Shown piece by piece: positions 55,292-64,000 of a stretch of 64,000 nucleotides of DNA. This DNA is from Liolophura sinensis (Eukaryota > Mollusca > Polyplacophora > Chitonida > Chitonidae). The stretch is from NCBI RefSeq assembly GCF_032854445.1, contig NC_088297.1, positions 17,931,127-17,995,126 on the forward strand. Reading direction: 5' to 3'. A program made the position numbers and the translations under genes. The notes under the pieces are model-generated. The model had not been told where the DNA came from, did no database searches, and saw only the letters and a list, made by a program, of their open reading frames with translations. The number at the start of each line of letters is the position of its first letter. The first letter of the stretch is position 1.

Positions 55292-56690
55292 TCACTTATA
55301 TTTGAAAAGTTTGACTGCTCTCTTAATCGGAATATTATCTGCTCTAACGGGAGAGATTGCTTTCTGACAAGTCTTTTTGAGAGAATTTTGAAAGTTTTCA
55401 TAAGGCAAGGCAGACATTGTGTCGAGCGGGCCATGTAATTTTACGTCCTCTGCCAGGTGAACCAAGTTCTTTACATTATATGCTACTTGGTTGTTACCGT
55501 AGACCTGTGAAAAATGCTTGACAAAATGTACAAGAAGCTGGTGCACATAATCTGTGAGGACTGGACACACAGGACTGGATTCAAAAGTATGCTGACACCA
55601 ACAGAGAGTAGCAGAAAGTTAATGTATATTTCACCCGCTGCATTTCCCTTCAACACGACTATGCCAGTATAGATGAGGAACAGGCGGAATTCTGTAGCTT
55701 TCCATAAATCCAAAGTGAACGAGGCTTCCTTGAAAATTCCCATGGTATGTGTTTTACTAACTGTATCAGGGCATTTGATATTTCAGTTTTCACTTGAATC
55801 CCGAAACGAGCAAGATCAACAGACGGCGCATCACTCCGAGACTTACTAGTGCATATAATCGATAGAAAAACAGGACATCATGCAACTATTTTGGTTAGTG
55901 GACTTTCTCCTGTATGGTAAGCCTTGTGTTGCTGTTTTTGTAAGTGTTCATTAGTCCTTAGCGGAGCGTTAGTTTCGGGGAATGTTATCTTTCCATCATA
56001 CACCCCTTGTTGTGTGAGCTTTTCACAGCTTGAATAACCTGATGCACGCGCTAATGCATCACACACAAACGATTTAATTACTACCATGTACGTTCGTCCT
56101 TCATGGTGTATTCCTACTATTTGCAACCTTTCATATTCCTGAATAAAATCCTCCAAAAACTCATAAATGTCTGTTGGTTGTTCCTTGCCTAAAGATAAGC
56201 CTATGGCAAATGGCTTTGGCTTAGTCATGTTTTGAACCATATCTAATATAGGCCAAAGTGATGCTGCTCCTGAAAAGTGGCAAAGCATCAGTATTTATCT
56301 GCACATTAAGGGTTTCAGAGTTTCTTAATTTTGTGTCCCTTTTAAGTCGTAGAATAAGACAGCTTTCAATACCAAAATAATAGTAAGATCCACCAATAAT
56401 TGCTTTTATACCATAAACTTAACCTCTACTTAAAAGAGTCCTAGGATACTTGGGTAATGACGGGTAATCGTTTCGTAGAATGGTTAGAAGTTCCCCTAAT
56501 GCTACATGTGGAATATTATTTTGTGTGGCCCACATCCCCAATTTTGAGGCAAGGTGGATTTCAATTTGTGTTTCTTCATCTCTTGTGTCTGAACTTTCTA
56601 CTTAGGAATTAGAGGCTACATCAACGGCAGAGCTGTTAAGAATATAAAAGGTATTAGTGTCGCTGCTATGGTCCTCGTCCGAAACATATA
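55292..56690 (-). pseudogene. TNP2-like transposase remnant (pair with gene B)
   Basis: Paralogous to 33499-35150. N-terminal region near 56560-56350: ATQNNIPHVALGELLTILRN, YPSLPKYPRTLLSRG, a stop, then GGSYYYFGIESCLILRLKRD. Next INTDALPLFRSS with a frameshift into AASLWPILDMVQN (56288-55878). Then KPFAIGLSLGKEQPTDIYEF, FVCDALARASGYSSC, KITFPETNAPLRTNEHLQKQ and YHTGESPLTKIV. Further frames: 55743-55483 (LDLWKATEFRLFLIYTGIVV) and 55570-55292 (VAYNVKNLVHLAEDVKLHGP, SALPYENFQNSL). The C-terminal PFPSS-like block of the family is missing, cut off by the Penelope/LTR-like insertion. It is a dead copy. Confidence 0.6.
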
Positions 56691-57079
56691 AATTCACACA
56701 CCAGGCCTACTCACCTCACCTCAGCTGGCTGCTTAGTACAGGCGCTGTCTTAAAGTGTGACCTTATTTAAGCTAGATGTGGTCTTATATGCGCCAATATT
56801 AGTAAGGTGATTTTTAATTTCTCTATTTATTCTTCACCTCTTGGTCCAGTAAGAGATTCTGTTTCAGATAAATTTGTATGTGGACACATTAACATGTACA
56901 CGTTGCTGTTGTTGGAAGATCTCATTTCCCGAAAAATAACCTGATATAAAGGGTACTAGTTACCATCACCGAAATTTATATAATAACGTACTGAACTGAT
57001 ATGAAATTATTTGAGTAAAATTACAGCTTTTACAGCAAATTTGGTGGAAAAATTCTTCACAGAAGCCTTTGCAGACGAC

Positions 57080-57660
57080 GTGTTCTTCAATGCCGTATAT
57101 ACCACAATGCATTTTTCACGGGAACATGCTTGCAACAACTGGGCTAGTATTGGCCCGATACCGGTATATCACAATGCATTTCACCGGAACAGGCTTGTCA
57201 CAATTGGGCCGGTACTGTCCCAGTACCTTAATTTAAGCCATTTTTACCGGAGCTGGCCCGTTACTGGGTCAATAGCCGCCCGTAATTGCCTTCAAACGGC
57301 GTTATTGCGGCAGGCGATCGATCCTCCCAAGAAACATAAAAGCATTGGACCAATATTGGCACGCTGACACGTATTCAATTGGGCCATTTGGGGAAACAAT
57401 TATCGGACCAATACACGTTTTGCACAGTGGCGCGGCACTGGTCCAGTACTGGTTTGGGAATTTCACCATTATGTATCCATTTTTAAACATGCATTGGACC
57501 AGTGTAGTAATACATTGATTGGCCCAGAGTTGCATAAAGTTATTAGGCCAATACAGCGCCAATCTTTGTAAGAATAGGGCCAGTACAGTACATTTAGAAT
57601 TGGGCCAATGTACTCTTTGCTCATAACTGGTCCTAAACAGATATAGTGAAGACCCAGAAT
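57080..57660. repeat. Palindromic GGCC/GTACTGG repeat cluster (right)
   Basis: At least ten units of the type AACTGGGCTAGTATTGGCCC (57137), AATTGGGCCGGTACTGTCCC (57202), TTGGACCAATATTGG (57345), CACTGGTCCAGTACTGG (57436), TTGGACCAG (57497), AGGGCCAGTACAG (57577) and ATTGGGCCAATGTAC (57599). The first two sit in a tandem repeat of about 65 bp starting TATAYCACAATGCATTT. They lie 0.4-1.0 kb beyond the stop of gene A and also upstream of the transposase of pair B. They may be an end of either element. Confidence 0.7.
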
Positions 57661-58069
57661 GCTTATCCCCAATCAAATCCATTGCTTTTCCTAGGAATAA
57701 AAGTAATCATTCAGCGACATTTGTTAAATTGATATTTGCAGTAACCCTACCTTGATATTTTTTTAACCTTTTTGTATTGGTCGACAAGAAAGCAACATAT
57801 ATGCCAAACAGTACGACTGTCAAAACCTCTGGCTTTAAGGTTGAAAATGTTACCATAGCAGCTCTTGGCAAAAGGTTTGATGAAGAATACAAACTGGTGG
57901 GAGACCAGTGAATCACCAAAACAGTTTCAGAACTTATTTACATTTATAAAGTAAGGAACTCAACCAACATGTATATGTAAGTTTCAAATAGTTTAATTGA
58001 TCCCACCTGCACCAATGGCACAAAAAGAGTTGACTCTTAAATCAAGCACAGGAAAATAGCTCGGACCGA

Positions 58070-61000
58070 TCAAAGTTCATTTTCAGTGATTTCAGCGATT
58101 TTGCTGTTTTCCGAAACAGTCACTACTGACACAGTGGCTTGAGACTCAGCGCGCCTCTTCCTGCCCCCATGCCTGTCGCAGGCGTTGCGAAGCCATATCA
58201 TCATTTCTCTCTCGACCTGGTCTTCTGTTGTTTTGAAGGCAACGTTCTTCAGCATCGCTTCTGTGAACACACATTTCACAAGGCAAATTAACTGCCAGTT
58301 TCTTTGAATACAACTGTATCGAAATAACTACACGTCAACGTGTATAGAATCATCCTAGGCAAACTGAAAGTTTCTGAGAATAAGCCCATTTAAAGAAACA
58401 AAACAATTGGCTTTCAAATTATCCAATTCGAGATGGTTTGAGATCACGGGATGTCTTTATGAGGCCAGCTTGTACTACTGATCATGTGAATAATTTGTAT
58501 GCATTCACACTCAAAAAATATCACATAGGCCTTACTCAAGATGCTGAGGGGCAAGCATACTTAAACTAAAGGGGCACCTCAGACGGTTGGGTAACCTAAC
58601 TTTACCCATTTATAGCTACTTCTGATAAAAATGGCACTTTCAAGGCAAATTTTGGAAGGACAGTGTCAAGAGGTCGGATTCTGTAATACGGTTGATTAGA
58701 ACTGGTCATAATTTTTCATGAACATTATTCATTCGCCTGTTTGCCGATCCCATTCTGCTACTCTTGTCGGAATAAAATACTGTTTATTGTTTTCTCACAA
58801 TAGCGTACCTTATACCGACGACACAACACAGCATCAAGACAAACACCAGTGTAAATGACGTCACAGTACAATGCACAAGTGACATTAAGCCATCTTTCCT
58901 ACGTCGGTTACACTATTAAGGTTTTGTATATGCCGCTCTTTTAATGTATCTGTTTTTCCAATCTTATAAAATGACAAGTTCAACTAAATCCCTTTATAGT
59001 ATGTAACGAGTTTTGTAACCAGCAGTAATTGACCAATCCAATAACCAAGAAATTACTTAAAGGGGCTATACCGGATATTTTCAGCAAAAAAAAATTGATA
59101 GTCACAAATCAATCAAATCTTATGTTATTGGTACAGAACTAGGCAAAATAATACTTCCCACCAAAAATCAGCCTCATCCATGCACGTTTTAGCCCATTGA
59201 TTAAGTTGATAAAATTGCTAATTCAACCCGAATTAACGGTTTTATTGAACTTTATCTGCTGTTCTAAACACTAAGGCGTGCATCAATGAGCCTGATTTAT
59301 GGTAAAGGGCAATATTTTGGGCTGTTCTTTAATAATGGCATAGGATTGGATTGATTTGCGACTACCACTTCCACTTTTTGCTGAAAATGTCCGGCATAGC
59401 CCGTTTAAAAGAAAAGAAAATAAGGCCTCACCGAAGTTTATCGTCATATGAAAGGCAATAAAAAATTGTTGGTAAAAATATTTTTATTATTTTTCTACGA
59501 TTTTTCCTCACCAGGTTATAAGCGTTTGAAATTTTAGATTCAATGGAGGCCTGTTTCGGCCATAAAAAGGTCCAGTGATGTCATAATTCTGCTTTCATTT
59601 CTGTAGATCATACATGTTGGATGGATACTACGTCTTCGATTAAAATGATTTGGGTGATATTGGCTTGCGTATTAAATCATGAAAGTTTGATGCCGGAATA
59701 AACAATTGCTGCGGAATTAACAAATTCCTGTGACGTCACTGGTTCTTCGGTTCTCAATAGGCTTCCATAAAGTCAAATTTTCAAATCCTCATAACTTTGT
59801 AAGAAAAAATCGCAGACAATAAATAAAAATATTTTTGTGAACCATTTTTCATTTGAGACTAACTTGTTATCAACCCTTACTATGCTTTTAAGGTCTATGT
59901 GGCATAACAAAAGAATTGGCAGAATACTCTGTGTTCAATTCGGAATTGCAATACCCTTTGTATAATTTGCGAAATGTAGCAAGGTACCTAAATATAGAGT
60001 CAAAATGAATTGTATGTCTTTTCTCGGAGTTGTTAACTTGCTATAATAGCAATGTTGATGAGTGGAAATTCTAATATTATAATTTGCGCCCTGCATACTA
60101 TTACAGGTACTGTTGTGTTATTTGTGTCAACTAACAGCCTAGATAATGGATTATCAAACGGAATTAAGGGAGAAGCCAAGCAACGTTCCAACTGGATAGG
60201 CAAAATTGAAACTGGTCCCATTTTATCGGGCTATTTTCAACAGTTTTAACATGAGTGAGATAGGAAAATTTCAATTTTGGACACCCTTCTCAAGAAAAAT
60301 GACCTCTAAACGGGCAAATTGGACACCTTGCTTCAGATTTCTGGCTAAACCCCTGAGCCGAAGGCTGGAGCCCAAAAACAACTGGTCAATTCATCAAGGC
60401 GACCTGATGACCCTGACAGGATTTATTATGGGAAATAGAAATAAAAGTCTCCTTCAGGGCCTCTAATCAACTACATAATGGACAATCAGTATGGACCAGT
60501 TGTTTGAGCGTTCATGCCTGCCGCTTTGCCTGTCAAACAAAAGGTCAATTCTGTAAGATAGTCCATTATTTAAGCGATTGAATCACCTGACAGGATTTTA
60601 TTTCATTAAGTGTAAGAAAACTAAAGAACCACAATTATCCTAGCTTAAAGGCCTTTCATTCCACCTGTATAGTTGCACGCACTTTGAAATTACGACTTGC
60701 AACACCACAATCAACTGCCAATTATGGTAGTTACTTGGAGCTGCCATTTTTGATCTCCTAGACTCTTCTTCTTTGTAGGTAGGGATTGTTTCAAGCACTT
60801 TTTATGATCAGGACAGTTCAACTTATATTTCTAAAAGCACTGTTACGATCTCCCATCTCTATTAAATGTAACAAAAAGCAACAACAATATTTGAAGGGGA
60901 TAGTACATAAAGAATTTTTTTAACTTATTCCACGACAGAACATAGTTCAGTTCAATGTTGGCAGCTCCCAGTAATTAGCATAATTAGCAGTTTACCATGC

Positions 61001-63555
61001 TACCAAAAGTACAACCAACTATAGAATGAGGAACGAAAGCCCTTTTAGCTAGGATACTTGTGGTTCTTTAGTTTTCTTCCCCTCAAAATACAAGACTGAG
61101 GTAAAACAGACAAAATGAACATTCTTCAACTCCAATTAGGTCATGAAAAAAAAAGAGAGAATGAAAAACTATAATATTTAACCCACCAATCACCAATGCG
61201 ATAGATGGGAAGCAAATTGCCAAGGACCAAAATGCAGGCACATAAACTTTGTCCAGGATACATTAATATCAAAAACAAATGCTCAGTAAAATGCTTACTT
61301 TTCATTGCAGCGCATAGGCGCAGACCACCAAATGCTCTCTTCGGTTCAGTCTGCTGACCTTTCCAGCCCTTCCTCCCTGCCCAATTAAGGTTCAGAGCAA
61401 CATTATGGGATATGGTTTGAGACATCACCCGTCTGGTCGCCTCCTTAAGATTAGAACCCCCGATGAGGCTGAGTTGATTGACCTACAATAATATTACATA
61501 CTGGTATAATAACCTTGTGTTGTAAAGCCAAAATAGCATTGATGGTTACCTATATTGTTTTTTTTTACATCCTGAAGGTGATGCTAAGTGAAAATTTTCA
61601 AGCTGTAAAGCAATACAGTTGTTTGCCAAAAGTTGGCTAGGGTGGTGATGGGTTGGGTGGGAGTCTGATCTGAGCCATGTTTATATGTGAGTATAAATTG
61701 TGCTTGAATAATAAATTGAAATTGAAATTATCACTCTAACTCCCCATACTAATTCTATTCATCAATCCTTAAGGTGAAACATCTCATGTTCCTGAAATAT
61801 CATCTTGCAAATTCTGTGATGTTACTCAAGCTGCCTTACCTTATTTTCTTTCTTAACGGCACCTTAACATACTGCCACCCCCAACCCCCTGTCCATTTTC
61901 CATAATAGACCATCTTTATGTACTGCCATTGCCCTTCCAATCCTCTTCCGTTAATCATTATTATGTACCAAGCCTCTCCCCTAAATCCCCCGCCGCTGAT
62001 AATAGTAGGCCTAATGTACCATGCTCCCCCCCCCCCTCCCCATCCAAATCAGCCGCTGTGGACCATATTTATCTATGTACTCCCTCCTCCATAGATTATT
62101 ATGTACCATAAGACCTCCCACCCATGTCCCCCGCCCTCTACATCTACCGGCAGCCATAGGAAGGTAGAAAAAACACATAGAATAAAGTATAAGGCACAAT
62201 AGTGACATAAAATTGCCATACCAGTACAAAAAAATTATCAGCCCACCAAGTTTCATTGAGGTAACTCAATTGGTTTTGACCACGACAATACCATTTGGAA
62301 AACACTGTAGCAGCTGGATCCAAATAAGAAATCCATCATGTCCACGAAGTTTCAACTCCGGAAATATCTGCAGCCATGTAACACCCAAGACGAGATGACC
62401 ATCCCAGCATGGCATCCGTTTTGTTTACCACGTTACAAGAGAATCCTGTGATGAGTTTAGGAGCAGATGCGTTGACAAGCTCTCTTGCAGGTATAGGCAC
62501 ATACTGTCCAAAATCGGACAAGAATTTACTATCATTAATATCTATCATAATAGGGCAAAAACTTCAGAAATAATTGAAGCAGCATCTTGAAGTACGAGAA
62601 GATGAGTTGTCAGCTTAAGCTTGCTTACAGATAGATGAACAGACAGACATCAACAAACTTACCAGTGATTTAGCAATTTCTTTATCTTCAATTTTGTTTT
62701 CCATTCCATCCAGCTCTTCCATGGACTTTATTGGAAAGGTATCCATCACATCTATGGTGCCACTTGATGCCTCTTTGCTGATCATCATGTTCAGCAGCTG
62801 TCTTTGGGACAAAACCTCTTTGCGGACTTCATCCAAAGATACCTGGACAGCACTGATAGCCTTTAGTATTTCTCTGTCTGTGGTTGAAAAAAGAGCATTA
62901 TAACTATATTTAATGTACACGCTGTTTAGATTTAATGAAATCTGTCTACAGCTAGTGTTATTTGTTGTCACACAACTTTCAAGATCAGGCTGTTGATTTA
63001 GTTACATCATCGGTCCTTTCAGTGCGATGTGTGAGTGCGTGATGTACCGGTATTTATGCTGTTGACTAATCACATTACCTGCACAATGATTGTCTTTTTG
63101 CATTTTTGATACTATTTTGTGTACTTCACGCGTGTATTCTCGAATTCCGACTCATATCTATCGACCACAGCCTTGTGGCACTTGAATGTAAACAAATCTC
63201 CCTTGCTTGTCGCCCCTGCTTTTCAGAACGTCACGACGTCATCAGTACTCTGCTTTATTCATACTTGCCCCTGATGACACATATTCCAGTTGATGCTGTT
63301 TATGGTTGTTTTAACGAATATTAAAAATGTGGCATTTGACCTTGAACTTCAAAAACAAGCCTTACATGTTAAATTTGTGTAAGATAGGACACGGTACCTT
63401 GTCGATTGTCCAGTTGTATACCAGCAGGAACATGGAGGCTTGGAAAAGGTGGGACTGGCGGGGCTGGGGGGAGATGTTTGCGTTTAACTGGTCCGGCAAC
63501 AGCTTCATCATCACCATCATCGTCTGTGTCGCTGTATAGTGTTCGCTCTTTGCGC
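58070..63555 (-). CDS. DUF4806-family gene copy A (3' exons, good splice sites)
   Basis: Four minus-strand exons join in consistent phases: 63555-63398, 62877-62663, 61482-61299 and 58260-58070, with acceptors TGTACAG, ACCACAG, TTGTAG and TTCACAG and donors GTACCG, GTAAGT and GTAAGC. Exon 1 reads RKERTLYSDTDDDGDDEAV and a proline-rich stretch. Exon 2 has EILKAISAVQVSLDEVRKEV (coiled-coil-like) and the domain start FPIKSMEELDGMENKIEDKE. Exon 3 is the DUF4806 core: LIGGSNLKEATRRVMSQTIS, VALNLNWAGRKGWKGQ and RAFGGLRLC. Exon 4 has AMLKNVAFKTTEDQVEREMM and WLRNACDRHGGRKRRAES, stop TGA. No frameshift or stop is seen. The WPPFK N-terminal exons are not found and should lie beyond the window end. The function of DUF4806 is unknown; the basic clusters suggest a nuclear, DNA-linked role. 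Confidence 0.75.
59061..59404. mobile_element. Foldback MITE with TTAA target duplication
   Basis: 344 bp. The left end AGGGGCTATACCGGATATTT and the right end, whose reverse complement is ACGGGCTATGCCGGACATTT, begin arms of about 130 bp that fold on each other. TTAA flanks both sides (59057-59060, 59405-59408). A TTAA duplication is characteristic of piggyBac-type elements, but other superfamilies are possible. It lies in the last intron of gene A. Confidence 0.75.
59455..59870. mobile_element. Diverged foldback element
   Basis: The left arm AAAAATATTTTTATTATTTT through AAAGGTCCAGTGATGTCA (59478-59582) is the imperfect reverse complement of TGACGTCACTGGTTCTTCGG through AAAATATTTTTGTG (about 59731-59840). 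The ends are not sharply defined. It lies 50 bp from the TTAA MITE. Confidence 0.55.
60614..61078. mobile_element. Foldback MITE
   Basis: The left end AAGAAAACTAAAGAACCACA and the right end (reverse complement AAGAAAACTAAAGAACCACA) are identical over 20 bp. The arms continue for about 140 bp (ATCCTAGCTTAAAGGCCTTT versus ATCCTAGCTAAAAGGGCTTT; GAGCTGCCA near both inner ends). No clear target duplication. It lies in the same intron of gene A. Confidence 0.7.
61483..62662. other. Intron of gene copy A, no further gene
   Basis: Contains C-rich low-complexity stretches (61860-62130) with a repeated ATTATGTACCA motif. No coding feature is recognised; the open frames here reflect the low-complexity composition. 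Confidence 0.5.
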
Positions 63556-63907
63556 CTGTACAGTAAGGCAATCGGTGCATTATAACATGTGTACATTATT
63601 GTTCACTATCAAATTATGATAGTGCTCTTGTCAGAAAAAAAATGCGAGTTTGGAAGCAGCGCGATCTTAATTTGCTCTGTGAAGCAAGGCTGAGATCGTT
63701 CCTTTCAGTATTTCTGTTATATGATGGCGAGTCAGTATTTCTGGGCATCCCCGGGTGGAAGAAACCCCTGGAAGAAACCAGGGTAAACCACCGACCATTG
63801 GCAAGTCACTGACAACTTCTCCACATAATCAAAGGTGGACAGCAGGAGGTCTCAAACGAATTGCAGTCCATTAATACCAATATTACCTGATTTTTCTTGG
63901 TACTTAC

Positions 63908-63923
63908 AAGCGTTGTCGTCCAT
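63908..63923 (-). CDS. Possible short ATG exon (MDDNA)
   Basis: ATGGACGACAACGCTT followed by a strong donor, GTAAGT. Its phase (1) does not fit the acceptor phase of the next visible exon of gene A at 63555, so a direct join would be out of frame. It could be an alternative or unrelated first exon, or chance. Confidence 0.25.
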
Positions 63924-64000
63924 CTTGCAAAAGATAGCCTCATAACCAATCAGCCAAACGGCCTGGAATGAGAGAAACATTCCCTGACACTATGGGAAAT

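Noticed and set aside
62011-62256. Frames in the C-rich region 61860-62130
   Set aside because: Low-complexity composition; no motif or splice support.
63987-64000. CACTATGGGAAAT at the window end as a CACTA-type terminal repeat of the gene A element
   Set aside because: The sequence is cut off and I found no matching inverted copy near 57 kb, so it cannot be supported.

Overview
This is an animal nuclear genome window: AT-rich, intron-containing and dominated by transposable-element remnants. There is no operon structure, rRNA, genuine tRNA gene or CRISPR array. A marine mollusc is my best guess. The repeats carry the 'ATGGTGGGAGGAAAC' interspersed repeat common in mollusc genomes. There are I/Nimb-type non-LTR retrotransposons with a C-terminal RNase H, a Mag/SURL-type Ty3 element, Penelope-like fragments and a cadherin-type exon. 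The species cannot be fixed from the sequence alone.

Layout. 0-5 kb: dispersed repeats, a tyrosine-recombinase (Crypton-like) remnant, and a plus-strand non-LTR copy (E3) whose middle is replaced by a Tc1-like transposase fragment. 5-8.7 kb: an isolated cadherin exon, a minisatellite, a hairpin repeat and one candidate first coding exon. 8.7-14.5 kb: non-LTR element E1 (minus strand). 14.5-17 kb: a Ty3/Gypsy remnant. 17.7-18.3 kb: two tRNA-derived SINEs, one enclosed in a 67-bp inverted repeat. 18.9-23.4 kb: a second non-LTR family (E6) with an internal inversion and an RT deletion. 24.5-31 kb: non-LTR fragments E4 and E5 interleaved with two Penelope-like pieces. 31.2-35.2 kb: a degenerate TNP2-like transposase followed by exons of a DUF4806-type protein. 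35.2-43.4 kb: a nearly full-length non-LTR element E2 with a 12-bp target duplication; its 3' third is tandemly duplicated in a 2.18-kb unit. 44.4-45.4 kb: a solo LTR. 45.8-50.8 kb: a Mag-type LTR retrotransposon with matching LTRs and a 5-bp target duplication. 51.3-57 kb: a second TNP2-like/DUF4806-type pair. 57-64 kb: a third DUF4806-type gene, with good splice sites and three foldback elements in its introns.

The most interesting pattern is the repeated same-strand pairing of a TNP2-like transposase with a downstream multi-exon DUF4806-type gene (two pairs plus one copy cut by the window edge). Two of the three loci have clusters of GGCC/GTACTGG palindromic repeats just beyond the DUF4806 stop codon. 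I infer a two-gene DNA transposon with a transposase and a DUF4806 accessory protein. A block with two canonical heat-shock elements and a TATA box lies just upstream of one truncated DUF4806 copy and could transcribe it.
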